Positions 1 through 9,932 of a stretch of 64,000 nt of DNA are shown piece by piece. The notes under the pieces are model-generated. The model saw nothing but the letters and a program-made list of their open reading frames with translations. It did no database searches and had not been told where the DNA came from. Position 1 is the first letter of the stretch. Each line of letters begins with the position of its first letter. Source of the DNA: Drosophila miranda (taxonomy: Eukaryota; Arthropoda; Insecta; Diptera; Drosophilidae); the NCBI RefSeq assembly GCF_003369915.1, contig NC_046676.1, positions 13,436,001 through 13,500,000 on the forward strand. The letters are read 5' to 3'. The position numbers and the translations under genes are program-made.

Positions 1-1
1 C

Positions 2-829
2 ACGTCGCTGCACAAGCAGCTCTACGTGGTCGGCGGTTACGACGGGGTCAGCGATCTGGCCACGGCCGAGAGCTACAATCCGCTGACCAACAAGTGGAGC
101 AACATCACCCCGATGGGCACTAAGAGAAGCTGCCTGGGCATCTGCTCCTACGACGCCCTCATCTACGTGTGCGGCGGCTACGACGGTGCCTCCTGCCTCA
201 GCAGCATGGAACGCTATGATCCGCTCACCGGCATCTGGAGCTCCTGTCCGGCCATGAGCACGCGCCGTCGCTACTGCCGCCTGGCAGTGCTGGAGAACTG
301 CATCTACAGCCTGGGCGGGTTCGACTCCACCAACTATCAGTCGAGTGTCGAACGCTTTGATCCGCGCGTGGGCCGCTGGCAGCCTGTTCCCAGCATGACC
401 GCACGTCGCAGCAGCTGTGGAGTGGCCTCCACCGATGGCCACCTGTACTGCATTGGCGGAAACGATGGGACCATGTGCATGTCCAGCGGCGAGCGGTACA
501 ATCTAAGGCGTAACACTTGGGAGCCTATTGCAGCCATGCATTCGCGCAGGTAGGAAACTGTGGTTATTCCATGCTTGGGTTGTCAATGCTTACGGATGAT
601 TCGATTTCCTTTCAGATCAACTCACGAAGTGGTCGAGGTGGAGGGCGCCTTGTTCGCCCTGGGCGGCAATGATGGCAGCTCCTCGCTGAATTCCGTGGAA
701 CGCTATGACCCGCGTCTCAACAAGTGGAGCGTGGTCAATGCCATGGTGGCCCGACGCAGTTCCGTGGGCGCTGCTGTGCTAGAGTGCTTTCATCTGGAGC
801 GAGGACTGGTGCAGACGACGAACTTATGA
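2..829 (+). CDS. BTB-Kelch protein, 3' end (CG15097 / KLHL17-like), partial
   Basis: Only the C-terminal Kelch propeller lies in the window; the BTB and BACK domains would be upstream. Coding exons are 2–549 and 616–829, joined by a 66-bp intron (gtagga...ttcag) that splits an Arg codon (AG|A). About five Kelch blades are visible, each with the double glycine (VGGYDG, CGGYDG, LGGFDS, IGGNDG, LGGNDG) and downstream Tyr/Trp. The frame ends ...LERGLVQTTNL at TGA 827–829. The blades resemble actin-binding or Cullin3-adaptor Kelch proteins of the KLHL17 type. The neighbouring Phb2 and SLC17 genes match melanogaster CG15097's neighbourhood as I remember it. The diablo/KLHL20 orthologue was considered, but its C-terminus differs. 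Family is certain; the exact orthologue is likely. Confidence 0.9.
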
Positions 830-1177
830 CCCTTGGCCAGCATCAGCGAGTCCTTTGCCGCTGCGTCAGCGAGCGCCGCTAGCAACACCAACGGAACGGC
901 AGCAGTAGCAGCATCAGTAACCGGAGGCACTCTGACCGTTCCCAGTCGCGCGGAGGCGGCTGCCTTCACGGCCAACATTGCATTGAGCAGCTCGGCGCCC
1001 TCAGCTAGTTCCACATTGCGCCGCCACCGTCGCGATACGCCCGGCCTGGCCGAGACCAGGAGAACCAACAGCAATGCCAGCAGCAGCAGTGGAAGTGGCA
1101 GCGGCAGTGAGAGTGGCAGCAGTGCCACCAGCGGGACAGGAGCAGGAGTAGGAGTAAAGCCACCGGCGACAGCCTGA
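830..1177 (+). other. Candidate stop-codon readthrough extension of the Kelch gene
   Basis: After the Kelch stop TGA (827–829) the same frame stays open for 115 sense codons and closes at TGA 1175–1177. The stop is followed by C (TGA CCC), the leakiest stop context in Drosophila. The extension is Ser/Ala/Gly/Thr rich, with a basic stretch (TLRRHRRDTP) near its middle and GC-rich third positions like the exons. Readthrough is well established for many fly genes, including kelch itself. Otherwise this is 3' UTR. Seen: the open frame and stop context; inferred: translation. Confidence 0.5.
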
Positions 1178-2711
1178 TCCTGGTCTATGTCGCGTCGTTT
1201 CTAAGCCAACTACAAAACACTTACATACAAAGCTAACCCCACGCCTAATGCAGGAATTTGATTGATTGTTCAGTTCGTTATAAATTATAGATATATATAT
1301 AGGAATAGACACTCGCATAAGTGCGACTATTCATCATGACGGAGATGCGTGCAGCCACCACCGAGGACCGGCCCCTGGCGGTTGTTCGATTGCTCAACAT
1401 GGACGGACTACAGTATGAATGCAAAACGGGATTCCCCTTACACATGCCACACATAGGAAAACAGAGCTACAACCACATATTTCTAGTCAAGATCTCTCAC
1501 ATTAGACACGCCCACACACCCTACCACACATCCACATCACATGGGAATGCCGCAGGGGCCTGGATTTCTGCTAGCAAGGACATCAAACAACAAACATGGA
1601 GAAGCAACCTAATCTGCCTACAATTTACATACATAAATCTCTATACACATAAATTATATACCATATACACTCTTATGTACTATTCTTATGTATTTTATAC
1701 ACGCAATTATAATGATAAGTAAATGTTTCGTATTTGAAGACGGTCAGAGTCAAACGGCGTCCTCATTGTCTGCTACTTTGGTTCGTTCCCCTCTTGAATA
1801 TCTTGATATTTGTACTAGGATTGTGGAACAGTGCCGTGCCCCAATCAGTGCCCGAATCAAATCATCCGTTTTGCTGTCTTGTGTGCCACCTTGCCCACGT
1901 TGTTGCCGTCCTCCTGCCCCAGCGGATTGCCCGATGCAGCGATCATTTTTCCTGGATTAATCCAATCCTTGGGCAAGCCCGTGCCAACTGTAAGAATGAT
2001 GGGGATGGTGATTATTGAAGAGTCGAACAAGTGCTGGGTGGACACGTCAGTTCGTTTTTTCACGAGTGTGTGCAGCAACCGGTGAGAGCTAAAACCAATA
2101 TTAACAATCGGCTATGACCAATGGACGATCAAGCAAGCGACAAGTACAGATCGACAGTTCTCAGTACGCATTTATTATAAGTCTCAGTTTCACGTGATTC
2201 TTGATGATGGGACAATGAACGTTAAATGCTGATGCGGCCATCTGCCTTCGTCGACTCCCTACCTCACAAACTGAGGGCGCTTGGCCCGCTGTGCTCTGCT
2301 GTGCCTTGGCGCTTGCGATTCGAAGATGATGTGGGATGAAGCTCTCTCCGAAAGGCAAGGCCAACGCACAACCAGAGCAGGCAATTCGTGAAAAAATGAA
2401 GACGACAAGCCGCTTGAGAGTGGTTAAAACTAAACGGTACTTAGGCACTACCTCGAAAATATGGGATAAGAATTAATTAACAACAAGGAATATTGGCCAA
2501 TTCTTAGTCCAAGTCGCCAGCTACTGTGTTGCGCGGAAGGATTGGAGAAACGTAAACAGAACGAAATTGATGTGGCAAAAAGAGAGAGTACGAAGAACGT
2601 GTTAGAAGTTACTCAAACATTAAGGCTATCTATGTATTGGCCAGTGATTGGAACCAAAATCAGAAACCGTTCAACTTAAAAGTAAACTCTTTTTGTTAAT
2701 CAAAACGAGAG
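1178..2711. other. Convergent 3' intergenic region between Kelch gene and Phb2
   Basis: This AT-rich stretch must hold the 3' UTRs of the plus-strand Kelch gene and the minus-strand Phb2 gene. A minus-strand AATAAA lies near 2167–2172 (about 540 bp past the Phb2 stop) and could be its poly(A) signal. Plus-strand ATAAAT/ATAAAC variants occur around 1630–1700. The short open frames here look like chance frames, and I see no RNA gene. Confidence 0.5.
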
Positions 2712-4146
2712 CTATTTACTTTTGTAAACCTTCTCGGTCATGTCGTCGAAGGCAGAGTCCTGAATGTTCAACATCAAGCTGTCCGCCGACAGGTAGACCT
2801 TGTTCTGTGAGGTGGCAATCTGTGAAGAAAGGGCAAATGTTGAGATTCACATTGAGATCGATATTGAGGTGAAAATCATACCGTGCGGGCAATGCTTTGT
2901 GCGGCACGTAGCTTGCGCAGCTTCAGATAAGCTGGGTTCTGCTTCACGGCCAGACCTAAGTAAACATATCGGTTAAGGGAAAAACCAGGGGACAAATCAA
3001 ATGGCAATTGCTAAATCGAAAGATAAAGTTTGTGTGTTTGTAAAAGGATATCATTTTCGCTGCCTCGGCTTCACCCTCAGCCTGGACAATCTTCTGTTGC
3101 TTCTCTTGCTTAGCCCGCTCCACAAAGAAGACGGCGCGCTGCGCCTCCTGCTGGGCCACCTGTTTCGCCTCGATGGCGGCAGTGTATTCCTTGCCGAAGC
3201 TCAGCTCGGTGAGGGAGACATCGTCCAGAATGATGTTGAAGTCGCGGGCACGCTCGACCAGCTCCTTGCGGATCAAAAGCGACACCTTCACACAAGGAAT
3301 TCTCGTTTAGAATCAAATCAGATCTGATTGTGCTCAAGCCACTCACCTGCTGACGCTGTGTAATCAACTGCGAGGCATTGAACTTGGCGATCACGCTCTT
3401 CAACACCTCATTGCAGATGGAGGGCAGCACCTTCTCGTCGTAGTCCACGCCCAGCTGCTTGTGCAGGGAGGGAAGGTTCAGAGAGTCGGGACGCGACAGC
3501 ACACGCAGTGAAATGTTGATCATCTGCAAGTCTTTCGAGCCCGTTGGCGAGGCAATTTTACGGGGACGGGAGCGAATATCATAGATGATGGGATACTGGA
3601 ACCATGGAATGCGGACATGCAGACCCTCCGAGAATATATCATCCTGTATGCCGCCAACGCGGTTAAAAATGATGGCGCGGTGACCGCCGTCGACTGCAAG
3701 CAACAAAATATGGAGTTTGGTTATGCAATCGTGTTCAGATGAAATATTGGAAGTGGAAATATAAGAAGTTGCCAGAACTATATATCATGGATGGGTCTAC
3801 GCAGTATGCAAAATAAATCCAGATTCTATTCAAGCAAAGGTTGTGCAAGGCTTTTTAATAGTTATGAAATATGGAGATAGCCCAGGCCCTCGCATACACT
3901 CACACATCGGCACTCAGTAGGGTTGAGGTTATGTGCACATGCCGCTTCGGCTTTCGTGTTTCTGCTATTATCCATCAATTTTCGACATTTTTTCAATCCC
4001 ATTTCCCACTTACCTGTGTAAAAGGACTGGCTAACACCATAGGCTACAGCTCCTGCGGCCGCCAGGAGCTTCAGTCCAATGCCCAGTCCAGGTGGGCCAC
4101 CTTTGCCCAGCTTGCCCGCAAGATCATTCAGTTTGCTTTGCGCCAT
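2712..4146 (-). CDS. Phb2: Prohibitin-2, complete, five coding exons
   Basis: Scaffold protein of the inner mitochondrial membrane, assembling with prohibitin-1 into ring complexes that support cristae and m-AAA protease regulation. Exons on the minus strand: 4146–4014, 3693–3347, 3285–3052, 2959–2882, 2819–2712. They total 900 nt, giving 299 residues, the length of human PHB2. Residues ~20–44 form the N-terminal membrane anchor; the SPFH/PHB domain follows ([15 protein letters not shown]); then a coiled-coil region with the family block [20 protein letters not shown] and [10 protein letters not shown]. The third intron (2960–3051) is U12-type AT–AC. A 5' UTR intron (4159–4280) and a DRE at 4290–4297 lie upstream. 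This is melanogaster l(2)03709. No defects seen. Confidence 0.97.
2960..3051 (-). other. U12-type AT–AC intron of Phb2
   Basis: Read on the minus strand, the exon ends ...GCGAAAATG and the intron begins ATATCCTTTT, the U12 5' splice consensus. Near the other end is TTCCCTTAAC (plus-strand complement at 2972–2981), a match to the U12 branch site. The intron then ends ...GTTTAC, and the next exon starts TTAGGTCTG (Leu-Gly-Leu). This junction gives the conserved AAKM–LGLAV join and the right total length. No GT donor exists at this position, so major-spliceosome splicing would not give prohibitin. Confidence 0.93.
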
Positions 4147-4158
4147 GTTGTTTGTAAT

Positions 4159-4297
4159 CTAAAAGAAGAAGTTTATACTGAGAATCTGTCTCTTAAACTA
4201 TTTCAGAGCTTGCTTTGATTTAATAAACCGAAATTTCATAATTACATCGCACAAAAAGAAAAACCGCACGTTCTATTTACCTGAATTCTTATCGATA
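4159..4297 (-). promoter_or_regulatory. Phb2 5' UTR intron and DRE promoter element
   Basis: On the minus strand a pyrimidine tract and TTTTAG end 12 bases before the Phb2 ATG (acceptor at 4159–4160), and a donor TTCAG|GTAAAT sits at 4279–4280. Together they imply a 122-bp intron in the 5' UTR. Just upstream, 4290–4297 is a perfect DREF site (TATCGATA), typical of housekeeping and mitochondrial gene promoters in flies. The TSS is probably within about 60 bp of it. Inferred from motifs only. Confidence 0.55.
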
Positions 4298-4566
4298 AGA
4301 AATCGAACTTAGCCCACATAAGCCCCCTCTACTTAAAAAGTTCAACTACTTGAGGTAAGTGGCGGAATATATTACGGCATGAAAATTCTTCTTGTAGATT
4401 CATGCCATGTTTCTTCTGAACTTAAAAATAACCACGCTAACTTTCACATCAACTACGCTAACATTATTAAATATTCATTATTTTCGGTGGAAAATTTAAA
4501 TACCCCCTTGGCTTGCAATGGGTTAATCGTTATCCGTCGAATATTGGAAAGCATATTGCTCAATTT

Positions 4567-5385
4567 TGATGTTCCGTCGAATATAACTGGCTAGATAAAA
4601 CATTTAGTCATGCCCACCCAATTTTATCCGATTAATAAATGAATTTTCTACCTAACTGGCTTATTTTAACCACTTGCTTTTATTGCATTTTGCGTAAAAA
4701 ATGGTTTAGCGAAAATGGTCAAACAAAAAAAGTTTTAGCGAAATAGGTCACACAAAAAATCGAAAGGGGATAGTCGTTCCAATTGCTCAATTTCTTTATT
4801 CCCTTGAATAATCCTGGCTAACTAAAACCCTTAGTTCTGCCCACATAATTTTAAGCTGTTGATGAATAAATTTTCTTCAAGATTGGCTAGTTTTTAGTCC
4901 TTGCTTTTATTGTATTTTGGCTAAAACAAGGCATAAAAAAAAAATAAATGTTGCTGGTATTTGAAGACATGATGCGTGTATAGGCCTTTGTACACCCTAT
5001 TTCGTTAATTTTATATGAAGATCAAACGTAATTTATTAGGACCTTTTCTCAAATTGATATTCTTTAGACATATTCAAGTACATTATTAGTATCTTGTATA
5101 TATTTATGTCGATCCTGATACCTGCTGAGCCTTGGAAGACAAACATTTTCTCAATTCTATAACATCCATTTCCCCCAGGGTATGTGTGCATAGAATGGGA
5201 CTCATTGTTGTCAACCGGTTATGACGACTAATTCCTTGTTATTCTTTCTTCCGTCGAATATTTTCAGCTATATAGATCTTTCAGCTTTGCCCACATAATT
5301 TTATATGATTGTTGAATCAATTTTCTACAAGATTAACTAGTTTTAAATAATCGCATGTATTGTATTTTGACTGAAACACGTGTAT
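4567..5385. repeat. Diverged direct repeats, three copies
   Basis: Three related segments of about 120–140 bp start near 4567, 4780 and 5245. Each contains, in order, a GCCCAC(C/A)(C/T)AATTTTA block (4612, 4839, 5289), a variable ATTTTCTnC block, an ACTnG(C/T)TTATTTTAA-like block, and TGnATTTTG(A/G)CT-type sequence. TCCGTCGAATAT precedes two of them. Spacings of about 228 and 450 bp suggest an old array of about 225-bp units with one decayed copy. Family unknown. Confidence 0.5.
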
Positions 5386-7351
5386 ATAACACCACGAATA
5401 TGAGAGCGATTCAGGTCAATAAATCGTTCGCATATACGATGTGTGTGAACGCGTTAGGTAATACTATTAAGAGTTCACGTGCGCAGCGAATGGCAATTTG
5501 TTGAGCGCGCAATTTGAATTTTGAATATAAAGTTTAACTTGCAATGAAGATTTGTATATGTAAATTAAACAGGAAAAAATAAGTTTTCTGGAACTGAGTT
5601 ATGTTAAAAATAAGCTAACCAAACTGTATAATGAAGCTCCCTGTGGGTTTTTTCTATCTATATTTAATCTTAGTTTGCTTCAGCGGAAAACGCACTTCCA
5701 TTATAGATTCCCCTGAATTTATGAGGTTTTTTGACGTCTTGTTGCCACTCCACCTTATCACGACAGTCCTAAGGCTTGCTTGCAAAGCATGACAATGGTT
5801 TGTTTCGGCTGCGATTTGAGGATTTTCTCTTTGTTTACGAGTTTATTGCTTAGCCCTGATACGGAAGTGCCAGATAAACGTTCGATGGCTTTATGACGCT
5901 TGCCCTAAATTGTTCACTGATGGATTTGTAATTAATATTGGCATCAACGATTAGATTAGGGTTATTAATTATAGCACGTTGTTAAGGCTTTATCATTTAA
6001 CCAAATTCTAAGAGGTTTTCCGTTGTGTTATTAGCATCTGAAGTGTCGTGGAAAATTCCTTGAATTTGCGAAATTGTTTCGCTAAAAGCACAAGTCAGGA
6101 TTGCCCTCCTGAAATATGATCCAAATCAGTTAGCAAGTCTTGTTTAATGGATGCGAAGTTTCGCTCTGACGTCGACAAGGTGCCGACGGGCCTATGTCAA
6201 CGTAGCACGAAATCAGCTCGGATTTCTGTACGAAAGTAAATGTTAATTTCATTGCTGATCAATTTTGCATTTGGAGAAATCCCAGCCCAGCAGAATCCCC
6301 CCACGATTGTTGGAAATTTATAATGAGATTGGTTGAGAGACCGCAAAAATCAAGAGTAGAATAGTTAAGTTCTAAGGGGGGTTCCAGAGGGGGAAGGGAA
6401 GTCGATGGAAGTTGTATGGCCCAATCAATGTCATCTTGCTGGTCGATCGCTTTGCGCGTTAATCGCCAGACAAAATCGGCCATATCAGACGGCAATTAGC
6501 ATGCGCAACGACCCGCCGCTCGCTTATGGCCAGGTACCATAACATCGAATACACTACTCATCGCAGCTTGACATGTTTTCGGCATGGCCTAGCAGAGGTT
6601 GCCAATTTAGCGGGAGTCTGTTCGACTTCCCATTTAACAGTGAGACAGGCACTTGAACTTGAATTTACATGTGACCGAGTGGGGGGTGGTGTACTCAGGA
6701 ATTGAGGAACTCAAGTCGAGCCTGATTTGTCTATGGTCAAGTTCAAGCTGAAACGGCACGTTTCGCATATTAGAACTACTAGGGAAAAACTCTCGATCAT
6801 GAATCGAATGTGGGGGAGCTTATGCAATCCATTTCGAAAGCTAAAACAGATACAAAAAGAAAGAGTGAGAGTGGGAGGGAGGGCGGTAGAGATTGAGGTA
6901 AACACAAATAAATCTGAATTGCATTTACAACTGTTCATTCTGTAGTGCTGTGCTGTAAAAAATATGTCCAGAATGTAATTACTAGTCCGACAAACAGCTG
7001 CTCCCAGTAATATCTACTGGAGGATGTGTAATTGCATTGACTGGAAATTATTGTGTGCACTAATTCTGCGCCCGTCACCGCTGCCAGCCCCCATGACACG
7101 TGAAAAACTAAAACACTAGCATCCATCTGTGCTAGATATACCTACAAATGTATTACCAGAGCATAGCGTGTTGAGGCTGGCTTTGCTGGAAGTTTTATAT
7201 ACATATGTAGAGGGTGACAGGGAAGGGTGACGTCTAGGAGAACGATAAGTAAAATCTGCAGCATCATTTGGCAGCGGAAGAGTCGCGAAATGGGAGGCTT
7301 TCCATTAACATACAAATCTACAATCGATATGAGACTATACTTTATTGATCC

Positions 7352-7768
7352 AAACACATTTATTGATCTACAAACAAACGTCGTTTACGGTCTGTCGTGC
7401 CAAGCACGAGATCTGTAAATCAGAAACAACATTCGACTAGTGGGTCAGTATCAATACGCTAAGTGCTTATAGGAATATACAACTTGGCTTATAGGAATTC
7501 AAATTGTTTTACAGAATTTAAGGGATATTTGAAACACTTAAAGGACATTTATAGTTGAAAACACATTTATTGATCTACAAACAAACGTCGTTTACGGTCT
7601 GTCGTGCCAAGCACGAGATCTGTAAATCAGAAACAACATTCGACTAGTGGGTCAGTATCAATACGCTAAGTGCTTATAGGAATATACAACTTGGCTTATA
7701 GGAATTCAAATTGTTTTACAGAATTTAAGGGATATTTGAAACACTTAAAGGACATTTATAGTTGAAAA
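7352..7768. repeat. Perfect 207-bp tandem duplication
   Basis: Bases 7352–7558 and 7559–7765 look identical by eye, with the match running on for three more bases to 7768. The unit begins AAACACATTTATTGATCTAC and ends GACATTTATAGTTG. No coding frame spans it. A recent duplication or an assembly error are both possible. Confidence 0.9.
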
Positions 7769-9307
7769 TCCGATTTTAATAAGCTGATTATCCTTAATCC
7801 TTTGCTGTAAATATGACCCCCAGAAGTATGCTGCAAAATTGAATATTCCCTATAAGAAGGGCATTGGACCTCCCTTACGCTTAGCTCTACTAAATGAGTA
7901 TAACTTACACATAAATAAATCGACTGTGACTGTTAGAGCTGGTTTGATATCGTGACAAATTCATCAATAAAATCCTGAGAGACTCATTGTGCCCCAATAA
8001 GCTTTAACATGTTTGCTAAGTAAGACCGCAAGCCAGAAGCATCACGACAATTGGATTAGGCAAACCCTCCTACCGCTCGGACTCGACCGGTCCGCATCAA
8101 GTAGAGAGGATTTAAGACCGCTTATCACAATGTTTGATTTTAGTGTCCCATTGTTTAGCGTCTTAAGAGTAGCACCGAGATTAACATTTGTTTTGCATAT
8201 GGCTCGACATGAGCCGAGCGTGTGGCTGAAGGGTGTCTGAAAGTGCGTCACCTTTTGGGGGGGGGGGGGCTATCTAAAGCAGTTTTACACTTCGTTTGCA
8301 CCTCATAAGATCAGATCGAACTTTCATTTGGGGCAGTAAATGGTGTCAAAGTGAGAGTCGATTTGGTAAATACGACTAAAGCAAAGATTAGAAGCTGGAT
8401 TTGCCACGTACATACATACGTAGTATGTATATCCATTGGTAATTGCAAGAAATTCCAGTTATTCTCTAAAAAAAAACACACGTTGGCAGCCACAATAAAA
8501 AGGTTGCTAGTAGTCGCAAAACACAATCAGAGGGAGAGAGAGGGAGAGAGATCGAGGGAATCAGAACCAAAACGAATTCCATTGGATCAGCCAGGCATGA
8601 ACTATGCATAGCTAAGAATTTTTAAACAACACATAGTAACTGTCCAACCACCCCAGAGGGGAGTGAGTGGCCTTGGGGAGAGAGTATTGTGTTCAGAACT
8701 ATTCAGAACTAATTAAAGCTCCCAATGCGAAAGTGAAAGTGATCGACTCTTACTCTGCCTGCCCTGCCGGGGGATAAGAGCAATCCACTCACTCCTCTGA
8801 ATGCCAGCTATGATTCGAGCATAGCTCTCGGAACTCGGTGGCATCCACGAGTAGGGCAGGTGATCGTTTAACCAGTTTTTGTTTTTTTTTTTTTTTCGGC
8901 CACACTTTGTTGGATTGTTTTCGGGGTTCCCTATGAGCGTAACTCCCGAGCAATAATTCAATTCGTTTACCCAAAGTTTCATTCATTCAAAAATCAAAAT
9001 AAAAAACCTCGTAGCCATAAATTTTCCATTGTCCCATTTCGGTGGCTTCGGTGTCTTTTGGGGGTAGCACGATTTCATATCACTTCTGGGCCCCTAAGGC
9101 GCTGATACATACAAATATATCACTATGTCAAGAGCATCATATGGGGGACTCCTTCGATTGGGTGCGAGTGCGAGGTTCAAACACTTGAACGGATGGTCTT
9201 ATAAACATGTATTCTGTCCCTGACAAGCTCGTGGGCATGCCCTGGTCTCTTGTACTAAGTGTAATCTATAGATGATTCTGATAAGATTCGATTCGCGACG
9301 GATATAA

Positions 9308-9339
9308 GTACATATGTACATAGGTATGTACATATGTAC
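9308..9339. repeat. Pair of perfect 12-bp palindromes
   Basis: GTACATATGTAC occurs at 9308–9319 and again at 9328–9339, separated by 8 bases, about 230 bp upstream of the transporter TSS. It could be a paired binding site or a fragment of a TACATA-type simple repeat. Confidence 0.6.
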
Positions 9340-9537
9340 CTACTGTCACCTAGACACCTCACGGGCTGTCCACGGGGCGCGTAAGTGGCCTCCCTGGGTT
9401 TTCTCGGCAGAGTCGAGAGCTCTGCTCTAGTGACGTCCGCCGCCCCGAGCGTGTTTGAGTGTCTCGATCGCTGGCCAGCCAGCGGCTCGGGGCTTACGGC
9501 CCGCGCCGGCGCTACAGCACAACCCCCAGCCACACCG

Positions 9538-9574
9538 TATAAATGGAGTCCCAGCGCCGATTCAGCGTTCAGTC
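9538..9574 (+). promoter_or_regulatory. TATA + initiator core promoter of the SLC17 transporter
   Basis: TATAAATG starts at 9538, and the initiator TCAGTC is at 9569–9574. The predicted TSS A at 9571 is 33 bases from the first T of the TATA box, the canonical fly spacing. The predicted 5' UTR is about 360 bp up to ATG 9933. The GC-rich island at 9360–9530 just upstream would be the proximal promoter. Confidence 0.75.
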
Positions 9575-9932
9575 GGTCTGAAATTGTGGCGAGAGCGCGG
9601 TACTAAACGGTAGCATCCGTCGAACGGCAGAGAATCGTAACCGAAATCGAACTGAAACAGAAATAGAAACAGCAGCAATTGCTTTGTTGTGGCACCTCGA
9701 ACAGTAGTTAATATGCTCACATTTTCCTCGATCGAAACCGAATCAGATCGAATTGCTGGCCAGCAGTGAGCGGGCGGAGAGACTGAATTGCCACGCCACA
9801 TTAAGAGCGACGACCCATAGAAGTGCTAAAATAACACCCACAACCTCCAACAACCCCCAACAATTCTCAACGTAGCTCCACGAATTTACTCCTTGTATTA
9901 GGATCTAGTAGGAATTAAATAGGACATTAAAC

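Larger units (their letters stand above)
4300..9300. other. AT-rich intergenic DNA
   Basis: No supported gene. The stretch holds a diverged repeat family (about 4570–5380), a perfect 207-bp tandem duplication (7352–7768), a 13-base G run (8257–8269), and GA-rich tracts around 6860–6890 and 8530–8560. Short open frames (up to 89 codons) show no family motifs or splice partners. Confidence 0.6.

Noticed and set aside
1..829. Assignment of the Kelch gene to diablo (KLHL20)
   Set aside because: The C-terminal blade and tail (ECFHLERGLVQTTNL) differ from diablo's, and the neighbouring Phb2 gene points to CG15097.
2956..3285. Prohibitin-2 reading on past AAKM through the third intron
   Set aside because: The read-through frame ([13 protein letters not shown]...) is unlike prohibitin; the U12 splice restores LGLAVKQNP and the family length.
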